The notes below the pieces were generated by a model. The model saw only the letters and a program-made list of their open reading frames with translations, did not search any database and was not told the origin of the DNA. The translations under genes and the position numbers were made by a program. 39,298 nucleotides of DNA. Source: JBFJVD01 sp041624375. Lineage in GTDB: Bacteria; Chloroflexota; Anaerolineae; Anaerolineales; E44-bin32. Every line of letters begins with the position of its first letter. The stretch's first letter is position 1. The stretch is from positions 1 to 39,298 of the forward strand of contig JBFJVD010000004.1 of assembly GCA_041624375.1 (NCBI GenBank), written 5' to 3'. Below, one piece after another: positions 24,336-31,642 of this stretch.

Positions 24336-25238
24336 TTACCTCGTCTCCTGGTAGTACGGCGCGGCCGGATTCTCGACACTGATCAACCCGACGGAGAGGC
24401 CGCGTGCCGCGAGTTCGTCAGCGATTGTGTGATACAGCCTGACCTTCATCACCATGTCACCCTCAACGCCGAAGGCCGCCATCCAGCCCCTCGGATCGTC
24501 AAAACCCAGTCCATGAATCGGATCGTAGCGGAGCGCTCCGACCTCAGGTAGCTGCGCGCTCAATACGCTGGCCGCGAGCAGCACCTGCGGGTCGATCACA
24601 TGCGCCAGCGGATCGCGCTGGATGTCGAGCACTTGCTCGTCACTGTAGATTTCGACCAATCCCGGCCAAATCCCACGCTCAAGAAAGGCAACCCCATCGG
24701 CGCTCAGCCACCAGCTCTGGCCGCCATCGTTCCAGGTCACCACCGGCGTCCGTTCCTCGACCTGGATATGAACTTCGTTGGGCCAGCCGACATCCACCTT
24801 TGCTGTGGCGATCTCCGGATGGCTGAGCAGCACTTGTTCCGCCTGCCGTGGATCGATCCAGAAGATGGCCCTCGCCTCCACGTTGGCGATCGACCGGATC
24901 TGCCCCGGGGAGAGCAGTTGAGCGCCTTCTACAGCCGCCTCGGCGGCGACAAACGCGCTATCCGTAAAGCTGCGATGGAGCGCCCAAGCACAGGCGATAA
25001 GCAGTAGAAGCGATAGAAATCGCGTTCCCACGCGAAGCGTCGGCATCGAAGGCAGGCGCATCTCGGCGCCGATTTCCACCGGCAGCGCCAGGTCGTAGCG
25101 ACGCCGCGCTCGGCGCCGGCGCTGCGGCTTGCGAATATTGGCCAGTGGCTCAAGCTTGCGCTGGTTGCGCGCCCGGCGAGCGCGTATGCGATCAGCGCGC
25201 GTGCGGGGCTTTCCCAGGATGCGGCCGCCGATAGTCAT
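24336..25238 (-). CDS. ftsQ: Cell division protein FtsQ
   Basis: A bitopic membrane protein of 300 residues in the divisome core with FtsL and FtsB partners. The N-terminal ~70 residues are cytoplasmic and very basic (many Arg runs), followed by one membrane helix (~73-89) and an extracytoplasmic POTRA domain (~95-165, beginning VEGAQLLSPGQIRSIA) and a beta-domain that contains WPNEVHIQVEERTPVVTW. The ATG overlaps the ddl stop by four bases (ATGA). The long arginine-rich tail is longer than in E. coli FtsQ. Confidence 0.92.
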   Translation of the reverse strand: MTIGGRILGKPRTRADRIRARRARNQRKLEPLANIRKPQRRRRARRRYDLALPVEIGAEMRLPSMPTLRVGTRFLSLLLLIACAWALHRSFTDSAFVAAEAAVEGAQLLSPGQIRSIANVEARAIFWIDPRQAEQVLLSHPEIATAKVDVGWPNEVHIQVEERTPVVTWNDGGQSWWLSADGVAFLERGIWPGLVEIYSDEQVLDIQRDPLAHVIDPQVLLAASVLSAQLPEVGALRYDPIHGLGFDDPRGWMAAFGVEGDMVMKVRLYHTIADELAARGLSVGLISVENPAAPYYQETR

Positions 25239-26347
25239 CCGGCGCCTCCATAGCTGCGCTGAAGTCGCTGTCGCTGGCCATGTCGCTGTTGCCCAAGCTC
25301 AACCAGCCGGTCGATCAAGCGCGGGTAGGGCAATCCGCTCGCCTCCCAGAGCTTTGGATACATGCTGATCTGCGTGAAGCCCGGTATGGTGTTGATCTCG
25401 TTGAGATACAGTCGCCCGCTTGAAGTCTCGAGCAGGAAATCGACACGGCCCATCCCCGCGCCGTCGATCGCCTGAAACGCCTGCCGGGCCATCTGCTTCG
25501 CCGACTCGGCGAGTTCGTCATCGATCGGCGCCGGGATCAACAGCTCCGAGCTGTCGTCGATGTATTTGGCGCGGTAGGAATAGAATTCATCTCCGGGCCG
25601 CACCTCCCCCGGAATCGAGGCTTCCGGATCTTCATTCCCCAGGACGCTCACCTCAATCTCGCGTGCCTCAATGCCCCGCTCAATGAGGATGCGGCGATCG
25701 TACTGCGCCGCGTCCAGTACCCCTTCATACAGATCCGATCGGCTGCGGCACTTTGTGATGCCGACCGAAGAGCCCAGGTTGGCCGGTTTGGTGAAGAGCG
25801 GATAGCCCGCCATCGCCTCGGCGCGATCGAGCACCCCATCTGCGTCGCGTTCGAGGTCCACCGAGTTGGCCACCATCCAATCGAGCACCGGAATGCCTTC
25901 CGATCGCATCAGCGACTTAAACAAGGCCTTGTCCATGGCCACCGCCGAGGCCAGGACACCGGCCCCTACGTAAGGGATCTCGGCCACTTCCAGCAATCCC
26001 TGGAGCGTGCCGTCCTCGCCGAACGTCCCATGAAGCACGGGAAAGAGAATGTCGAGCTCGACAATCGCCTCCAGCCGGTCCTCAGCGACGATCCGGTAAA
26101 GGATCGGAGGGCCCGGCTCGGGGATGATGGTGACCGGTTCAAGCCCTTCCAGCTGACCCGTCTCCAATGCGTCGAGCACGTTCTCCCCGGCATACCAGCG
26201 GCCTTCCTTCGAGATCCCGATCGAGACCACTTCATATTTGTCACGGTCGATCGCGCCCAGGATCGAGCGCGCCGACATCAGCGAAACCTCGTGCTCTCCG
26301 GAGCGGCCGCCAAAGATCACGCCCAGGATCGGGCGGCGGGCGCTCAT
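25235..26347 (-). CDS. ddl: D-alanine--D-alanine ligase
   Basis: An ATP-grasp ligase of 370 residues that joins two D-alanines for the peptidoglycan stem. Signatures: GGRSGEHEVSL near the N-terminus, HGTFGEDG at 106-113, an omega loop with FYSYRAKY whose Tyr262 is the residue kept in D-Ala-D-Ala enzymes (Phe marks D-lactate makers), and LNEINTIPGFTQISMYP for metal binding. The ATG at 26347 overlaps the murB stop (ATGA) and has GGAAGG upstream; the longer frame from 26392 is not needed. Normal D-Ala-D-Ala ends, hence vancomycin-type binding, are inferred. Confidence 0.95.
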   Translation of the reverse strand: MSARRPILGVIFGGRSGEHEVSLMSARSILGAIDRDKYEVVSIGISKEGRWYAGENVLDALETGQLEGLEPVTIIPEPGPPILYRIVAEDRLEAIVELDILFPVLHGTFGEDGTLQGLLEVAEIPYVGAGVLASAVAMDKALFKSLMRSEGIPVLDWMVANSVDLERDADGVLDRAEAMAGYPLFTKPANLGSSVGITKCRSRSDLYEGVLDAAQYDRRILIERGIEAREIEVSVLGNEDPEASIPGEVRPGDEFYSYRAKYIDDSSELLIPAPIDDELAESAKQMARQAFQAIDGAGMGRVDFLLETSSGRLYLNEINTIPGFTQISMYPKLWEASGLPYPRLIDRLVELGQQRHGQRQRLQRSYGGAG

Positions 26348-27318
26348 CGCTCGCCTTCCCCGCTGGCGACTGATCCATTCGGAGCTTGCCACTCCCCCAG
26401 CAGCTCGATCTCAAGCTCGAGCTCAATCCCAAACTGCCGCTCAACTTCCTCGCGCGCCTTCTGAATGAGGGCCCAGGCATCGGCGGCAGTCGCCTCGCCG
26501 TGGTTGATAAAGAAGTTCGCATGGCGCTCACTGATCTGTGCGCCTCCGTACCGCAGTCCTTTCAAGCCAGCGGCTTCGATCAATCGCCCGGCGAAATCCC
26601 CCAGCGGGTTCTTGAACATCGATCCCCAGCTGGCCCCGGGCGGCTGGGTGCGACGCCTGTGCTCGACAAAGGCCTCCATGCGGGCTCGGGTGGCCTCGAC
26701 GGTCGAGGCTTCCAGCCGGAAGGTCCCGGCCAACACCACCGCCTGCCCCGGGTGGCGCTTCAGCCAGCTCTCCCGATAGGCATAGTCCAGCCGCTTCACC
26801 GGCCACTCAGATCGCCCACGATCACGGTGCAAGATTTCGGCCACCTCCAGGCTGCCGGCGACGTCGCCCTCGTGGGCCCCGGCGTTGTTGACGATCGCCC
26901 CGCCGACGGTCCCGGGGACGGTCGCCGCCCACTCCAGGCCCGCCCAGCCGCGCTCGACGGCGCGCCGGGCGATGGCGCCGAAGGAGGCCCCCGACTCGGC
27001 CCATACGTGTGGCCCGGCCGCCGACTCCTCAAAGCGGTTCGCCCGCGCCCGGTTGAGCACGACCACACCGGAGAGGCCGCTGTCGGCCACCAAGACATTC
27101 GACCCGCCACCCAACATCCGAAACGCGATCCCGCTCTCCCACAGCGTCTGGGCGGCCTGCGCCAATTCGGTTGCGCTGCGAACGGTGAGCAGAGCTTCTG
27201 CCGGTCCCCCAAGACGCGCCGAAGTGTAAGGCGCCAGCGGCGCGCCCAGCTGGATCCGATCGCCGAACCGATCGGCGAGAAGCTGAACCTGCTCCTCGCG
27301 CAGCTCAACCGACCTCAC
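26344..27318 (-). CDS. murB: UDP-N-acetylmuramate dehydrogenase MurB
   Basis: An FAD enzyme of 324 residues that reduces UDP-GlcNAc-enolpyruvate to UDP-MurNAc with NADPH. Visible motifs: YTSARLGGPAEALL near 31-44, FAD-binding GGGSNVLVADSG at 70-81, PGTVGGA at 135-141, Tyr181-Arg182 in YRES, catalytic Ser233 in SWGSMFKNP, and the Glu of LELEIELLGEW near 302-306. The length and the lack of the long Tyr-loop suit a type II MurB. The start is GTG at 27318, overlapping the stop of the small 58-residue gene by four bases (GTGA), so it is translationally coupled to it. Confidence 0.96.
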   Translation of the reverse strand: MRSVELREEQVQLLADRFGDRIQLGAPLAPYTSARLGGPAEALLTVRSATELAQAAQTLWESGIAFRMLGGGSNVLVADSGLSGVVVLNRARANRFEESAAGPHVWAESGASFGAIARRAVERGWAGLEWAATVPGTVGGAIVNNAGAHEGDVAGSLEVAEILHRDRGRSEWPVKRLDYAYRESWLKRHPGQAVVLAGTFRLEASTVEATRARMEAFVEHRRRTQPPGASWGSMFKNPLGDFAGRLIEAAGLKGLRYGGAQISERHANFFINHGEATAADAWALIQKAREEVERQFGIELELEIELLGEWQAPNGSVASGEGER

Positions 27319-27491
27319 AAGCGTCGCACCCTCTCGATCAATCGGTCGACCAGTTCACGCGCTGGCAGCTGAAGCATTTCCTCTTCAAGTTCTTCCTCTT
27401 CGACGTCCTCGAGCGCCTTCTTGGCCGCCAGACGCAGCCGGAGCTCCATCTTTCGATCCAGCTCGAAGACGCGCGTCTTCTTGTTAGGCAT
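27315..27491 (-). CDS. Small charged protein between murC and murB (58 residues)
   Basis: An unannotated small gene read as MPNKKTRVFELDRKMELRLR then a helix-forming part that contains an acidic run (Glu28 to Glu38) and ends LVDRLIERVRRL. It has a strong ribosome site, AGGGAGG eight bases before the ATG. The ATG overlaps the murC stop by eight bases, and its own stop overlaps the murB GTG (GTGA). No signal peptide or membrane segment is present; it looks like an all-helical, possibly coiled-coil, cytosolic protein. Start, ribosome site and coupling on both sides say it is a real gene. I do not recognise the family; an adaptor or assembly role for Mur enzymes is only a guess. Confidence 0.82.
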   Translation of the reverse strand: MPNKKTRVFELDRKMELRLRLAAKKALEDVEEEELEEEMLQLPARELVDRLIERVRRL

Positions 27492-28857
27492 GGTTGGCGC
27501 CTCCCTTCCGTTCTCGCAGCAGATCGAGCAGCGACCGCCCGACCTGGTTCGCGTCCCCCGCGCTGAGCGTGAGGACGACAGACCCCTCTTTCACCCCACC
27601 TGCAAGCTCCTCGGTCGCCCGATGGAGCGAGCGGGCGAAGCGCACATCCGGGTGGTCGATTGCCCTGGCCAGCTGCTCCCCGCTGATGCTTGGATCGGGC
27701 CCCTCCCGAGCAGCGAAGATCTCCGTGACGATGACCGTGTCGGCGTCCGAAAAGGCGACCCGCAGCGCCTCGTAGAAAGCGCGGGTGCGCGAGTAGGTGT
27801 GCGGCTGAAAGACCGCCCAAATGGTGCGTTCCGGGTACCGCCGACGGGCCGCGGCAAGGGTCGCCCGCACCTCGGTCGGATGGTGCGCGTAATCGTCGAC
27901 GACCGTCACTCCACCAACTTCGCCCAGCACCTCGAATCGCCGCCCGGCGCCGTGGAAGTCGACCAGCGAACCGCGCGCCTGGGTGAACGGCACGTCGAGT
28001 GCCTCGACCGCCGCCAGCGCGCCCAAGGTGTTGAGCACGTTGTGGCTCCCCGGCAGGCGGGTCCGCACCAGTCCCAACGTCTCGCCGCGCCGCACGACCA
28101 GAAAATCTGAGCCGCCGGCCTGATTCGCGCGCACCTCCGCGGCCTGCCAGTCGCCCTCGCACGCCAGGCCGTAGGTGATCCGCTGAACGCCGAGCGTCGA
28201 AAGCTGCGCGGCGCCTGGATCATCGCAGCAAACGATCAGGCAGCCGCTGACTTGGGCCGCAAATGCCTGAAAGGCGCGGCGCACGGAATCAGCCGTCGGG
28301 AAGTAGTCCGGGTGGTCATGCTCCACATTGGTGACGACGGCGACATCCGGCTCGAGCCCGAGGAAGGCGCCATCGTACTCGTCCGCCTCGACCACAAACA
28401 CATCACCGGCCCCAGCCCGGGCGTTGGTCCCTAAATCCAGCACATCCCCGCCGACAATGAATCCCGGATCGAGATTCTGCTGGGTGAGAATCCAGGCGAT
28501 CATCGCCGTGGTCGTCGTCTTTCCATGCGTCCCGGCGACCGCCACCGTCCGCTGGCCGGCCATCAGGTCGCGCCAGAACGACTGGCGCCGCATCACCGGG
28601 ATGCCGGCTGCCCGGGCCGCAACGATCTCTACGTTATCGTCAGGAACCGCCGACGATGCGAGCACAAGATCGGCGCCGGCGACGTTGGCCGCTTCGTGCT
28701 CGTAGTGAATCTTCGCCCCGGCCTTTTCGAGGGCGACTGTGTTCTTCGAGCGCTCCAGATCGGATCCTGTCACCTTATCCCCCCGCTCCAACAGCACCCG
28801 GCCAATGGCCGAGAGCCCGCTCCCTCCGATCCCAACCAGGTGTATTCGGCGGCTCAT
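27484..28857 (-). CDS. murC: UDP-N-acetylmuramate--L-alanine ligase MurC
   Basis: A Mur ligase of 457 residues that adds the first amino acid (L-Ala) to UDP-MurNAc. The N-terminal Rossmann-like HLVGIGGSGLSAIG binds UDP, the ATP loop GTHGKTTT is at 109-116, the central domain shows EADEYDGAFL and NVEHDHPDYF, and the C-terminal domain contains DDYAHHPTEVRATLAAAR. The frame is open further upstream but the ATG at 28857 gives the family N-terminus and overlaps the stop of the CvpA-like gene (ATGA). It is followed by the small gene and murB. Confidence 0.97.
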   Translation of the reverse strand: MSRRIHLVGIGGSGLSAIGRVLLERGDKVTGSDLERSKNTVALEKAGAKIHYEHEAANVAGADLVLASSAVPDDNVEIVAARAAGIPVMRRQSFWRDLMAGQRTVAVAGTHGKTTTTAMIAWILTQQNLDPGFIVGGDVLDLGTNARAGAGDVFVVEADEYDGAFLGLEPDVAVVTNVEHDHPDYFPTADSVRRAFQAFAAQVSGCLIVCCDDPGAAQLSTLGVQRITYGLACEGDWQAAEVRANQAGGSDFLVVRRGETLGLVRTRLPGSHNVLNTLGALAAVEALDVPFTQARGSLVDFHGAGRRFEVLGEVGGVTVVDDYAHHPTEVRATLAAARRRYPERTIWAVFQPHTYSRTRAFYEALRVAFSDADTVIVTEIFAAREGPDPSISGEQLARAIDHPDVRFARSLHRATEELAGGVKEGSVVLTLSAGDANQVGRSLLDLLRERKGGANHA

Positions 28858-29396
28858 ACGAAGACGACGATGATAAAGACGAAGACGACGCCGACGGCGA
28901 AATAAAGCTGCGGAATCGGCAGCAGGCTCGGCGGCAGGTAAGCAACGATGGTGTTGACCTGCTCCACCAGCTCCGGCATTCCGGGCGGCGGCCAGATAAT
29001 CAGGTCGGACTCGGGCAGGTAGTCCACCTGGTGCAGGTGGTACCAAAGCGACCCAATCAGCAGATAGCCGTTGAGCAAGCCAAGCACCAGGCCCAGGAGG
29101 AGCTCTTCGATGCGCTCACGGCGCACCTTCGGCTGCAGGGCGCGCAAAGCCGGAGTCTGATAACCAAAGAAGGCCAGCAGGACGATCATCGCACCTCGGA
29201 CGATGAGCTGGGTCCGGTCCGGCTGCAGAAAGAGGGCCGTGCGGTAGGGCGGCACGTAGTTTTCAAGAATCGCGTTCAGGAACAGCCCAAGGATGACAGC
29301 ACTCGTCACCAGCAGTTCCTTCGCCCACCCTCGCATGGCGCCGATGATGCCGAACATCAAGATGAACATGCCGAAGACAACAATCAGGCTAACCAT
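28854..29396 (-). CDS. CvpA-like multi-pass membrane protein inside the dcw cluster
   Basis: A 180-residue hydrophobic protein. Four or more membrane segments are visible (about 1-20, 28-45, 65-85, 98-118 and a C-terminal segment 160-180). The N-terminal half GMFILMFGIIGAMRGWAKELLVTSAVILGLFL resembles the first two helices of CvpA/colicin-V-production family proteins, which in other bacteria are tied to cell-envelope integrity. The loop after helix four contains PESDLIIWPPPGMPELV. The ATG overlaps the murG stop by eight bases and the stop overlaps murC (ATGA). Its fixed place between the lipid II-making MurG and MurC suggests an envelope role; CvpA assignment is by pattern only. Confidence 0.72.
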   Translation of the reverse strand: MVSLIVVFGMFILMFGIIGAMRGWAKELLVTSAVILGLFLNAILENYVPPYRTALFLQPDRTQLIVRGAMIVLLAFFGYQTPALRALQPKVRRERIEELLLGLVLGLLNGYLLIGSLWYHLHQVDYLPESDLIIWPPPGMPELVEQVNTIVAYLPPSLLPIPQLYFAVGVVFVFIIVVFV

Positions 29397-30489
29397 GCTC
29401 AGCCTTCTTCCTCCCCGCGAGGCGTCGGAGCTCCGCCGCGATCACCTGCGAGGCTTGCGGCCGATCAAGTTGGCGCGCGGCGATCGCCATCGCTTCCCGC
29501 CGCGCCGGGTCGGCAAGCAGGTTCAGCACCGTCGGTAGGAAATCGGTGCGCAGCGCTTCCTCGGGGACGCGAACGGCGGCCCCGCGCGCTTCCAGGTAGG
29601 CGGCGTTCACATCCTGGTATCGCCAGGCATGCGGATAGGGCACGAGCACCGAGGCGAGACCCAGTGCCGGGTACTCACCCAGCGTCGACGCCCCCGCCCG
29701 CGACACCACCAGATCGGCGGCGCGCAGCGCCGCGCCCATGTGCTCATGCAGGTAGGGGAAGGCGCGGTAACGATCGGCGATCGCCAGGGGGAGGGCGTCC
29801 CGCTGGTCGGCCACCCTGGGATAGTCCAACGCACCGGTCAGATGGACCACCTGGGTCCGCGGCAGAAGCGCCGGTAGGTTCTCCCACAACACTTCATTGA
29901 GGGCGCGCGCCCCCCGGCTGCCACCGAAGACGAGCAGCACCGGGAGACCGGCCGAGAGACTGAGCGTCTGGCGGGCCTCCGCCGGGCTGGACTCGCGAAG
30001 GAGCCGGCGGACCGGATAGCCGCTGACGACCACATGCTTCGAAGCCGGGTAGTAGCGGCGCGACTCCTCAGTCGTCACCGCGACGACCTGTGCGCTGCGG
30101 CTGATGAACCGCAGGGCCAGGCCGGGCTCGATGTCGGGAACAAAAGCAAGCTTCGGCAGCCCCCTGGCCGCAAGCGCCACCGGGACGCCCACATAGCCTC
30201 CCGTAAAGAGGAGCACATCGGGCCGGAAAGCCCGCACCGTCCGCCGCGCAGCCGGCAGACCCCGCGCCAGGCGCCAGAGGTTGCCGGGCAGCGCCGCGGC
30301 ACCCACGCCGTGAAGGCCGGCGGCGGGGATCATCTCCAACCGAAGCCCATGCCGGCGGACCAGGTCGGCCTCCATGCCGCCCTCGCCTCCCACCCAGAGC
30401 ACTTCAGCGCCTTCGCCGAGTGCGTCGACGACGGCCAAGGCGGGATACACTCCGCCGCCCGTGCCGCCCGCCGATACCAACAATCGCAA
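29389..30489 (-). CDS. murG: UDP-N-acetylglucosamine transferase MurG
   Basis: A GT28-family glycosyltransferase of 366 residues that makes lipid II from lipid I and UDP-GlcNAc at the inner face of the membrane. The N-terminal acceptor loop reads GGTGGGVYPALAV (8-20), so Gly13 replaces the catalytic-loop histidine of the common GGTGGH. The second loop FGGSRGARALNEVLWE and the UDP-GlcNAc site (VSRAGASTLGEYPALGLASVLVPYPHA) are normal. The start is TTG with GAGAGGA five bases upstream; it lies within the 3' end of ftsW. The enzyme is probably active, since the rest of the site is intact. Confidence 0.95.
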   Translation of the reverse strand: MRLLVSAGGTGGGVYPALAVVDALGEGAEVLWVGGEGGMEADLVRRHGLRLEMIPAAGLHGVGAAALPGNLWRLARGLPAARRTVRAFRPDVLLFTGGYVGVPVALAARGLPKLAFVPDIEPGLALRFISRSAQVVAVTTEESRRYYPASKHVVVSGYPVRRLLRESSPAEARQTLSLSAGLPVLLVFGGSRGARALNEVLWENLPALLPRTQVVHLTGALDYPRVADQRDALPLAIADRYRAFPYLHEHMGAALRAADLVVSRAGASTLGEYPALGLASVLVPYPHAWRYQDVNAAYLEARGAAVRVPEEALRTDFLPTVLNLLADPARREAMAIAARQLDRPQASQVIAAELRRLAGRKKAEHG

Positions 30490-31642
30490 GGTGTCCTCTC
30501 GTTTCCGATTCGAGCGGCTTCCGCCGCGAGATGTTCAGCAGGAAGCCAACCGCCGTCAGGGTGGTGACCAGGCTGGACCCGCCGAAGCTGAAGAACGGTA
30601 GTGCGTTGCCCGCGAATGGCAGCAACCCGAGCAACACCGACATGTTCACCAGAGCCTCGATGCCGATCCAGAAGGTCACCCCCGCTGCCAGCAGGAAGCC
30701 GAGCCGATCCGGCGACTCGACGGCAATCCGAAAGCCGCGCCACAGGAGCAAAATGAAGAGCAGCAGCACGAGCAGCGCGCCGACCAGACCAAGCTCTTCG
30801 CCGGTCACCGCGTAGATGCTGTCCGTGTGCGGAGCCGGAAGCAAGCCGAATTTCTCTCGGCTTCCACCCAGCCCGCGTCCGAAGATGCCGCCCCCGTAGA
30901 ACGCCTGCAGCGAATGTTGCACGTGGTAGGAGGCCTCTTCGATGTCCACCAATCCAGCGACGTAGTCCTGCCAGCGCTCCCGCCCCGTATTTGTCAACCA
31001 GACAAGCACATAGCCGGACAGCGCGCCGCCGATCGTGATCAAGAGCGACTGCGTTAACCGCGCGCCGGCCAGGTAGAACATCGTCAGCGAAACGACGGCC
31101 ACGGTGAGCACCGCGCTCAGGTCCGGCTGCATCAGAATCAGCCCACTCACGATCCCGATGATCACCATTAGCGGGACAAAGCCATAGCCCCAATCGGTGA
31201 GCCGCTCGCCCTTCGATTCCATCCACACGGCCAGGTAGATGATCATCGCCAGTTTGGCCATCTCAGAAGGTTGAATGGAGCCGTTCAGGAAGGCGCGCCG
31301 CGGCCCAACCCCCACGTTCCACACCAGCACGGCGACCAGGAAGAGGATGGAGACCACGATGATCGGCAGCGCCGACCAGCGCAGCCAGCGCAGGCGGATG
31401 CGGGCGACGGTCAGCATGACCGCCAGACCGAGCAGCAAATTGATCACCTGACGGCGGAAGAGGGCATTCGGATCCTGGTAGAGGCGCCACGAGACGTCCC
31501 AGCTGGCCGAGTAGACCATCACCAGGCCGAACGCGGTCATGATCGCCACCAGGCTGAGCAACCAGGGGTCGAAGCCCAGCCCGCGCAAATGGCGAGCGAA
31601 GGACCGCTGAGTCTTGCCTGACGTTAATGCCGCCTCACTCAT
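30404..31642 (-). CDS. ftsW: Lipid II polymerase / cell division protein FtsW
   Basis: A SEDS-family membrane protein of 412 residues with about ten membrane helices that polymerises lipid II into glycan together with FtsI. The core motifs are FLNGSIQPSEMAKLAMI and PFFSFGGSSLV; a further conserved loop is HTDSIYAVTGEELGLVGA. After NISRR the chain continues 30-odd residues as an arginine-rich tail (RRRRTRRRR) that overlaps the murG start by 86 bases. The ATG overlaps the murD stop (ATGA). The tail could be real or the result of a missed earlier stop; it is basic enough to bind membrane or nucleic acid. Confidence 0.95.
   Translation of the reverse strand: MSEAALTSGKTQRSFARHLRGLGFDPWLLSLVAIMTAFGLVMVYSASWDVSWRLYQDPNALFRRQVINLLLGLAVMLTVARIRLRWLRWSALPIIVVSILFLVAVLVWNVGVGPRRAFLNGSIQPSEMAKLAMIIYLAVWMESKGERLTDWGYGFVPLMVIIGIVSGLILMQPDLSAVLTVAVVSLTMFYLAGARLTQSLLITIGGALSGYVLVWLTNTGRERWQDYVAGLVDIEEASYHVQHSLQAFYGGGIFGRGLGGSREKFGLLPAPHTDSIYAVTGEELGLVGALLVLLLFILLLWRGFRIAVESPDRLGFLLAAGVTFWIGIEALVNMSVLLGLLPFAGNALPFFSFGGSSLVTTLTAVGFLLNISRRKPLESETRGHLAIVGIGGRHGRRSVSRLGRRRRTRRRR

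Noticed and set aside
23181..24551. Long + strand open frame (456 codons) opposite ftsA
   Set aside because: Same reason: shadow of ftsA, with no recognisable domain.
27338..28162. Minus-strand frame of 274 codons inside murC and the 58-residue gene
   Set aside because: It is out of frame with both real genes; the true small gene is in another frame with its own ribosome site.
28858..29046. Longer N-terminus of MurC
   Set aside because: The extra 63 residues are an out-of-frame reading of the CvpA-like gene; MSRRIHLVGIGG is the normal MurC start.
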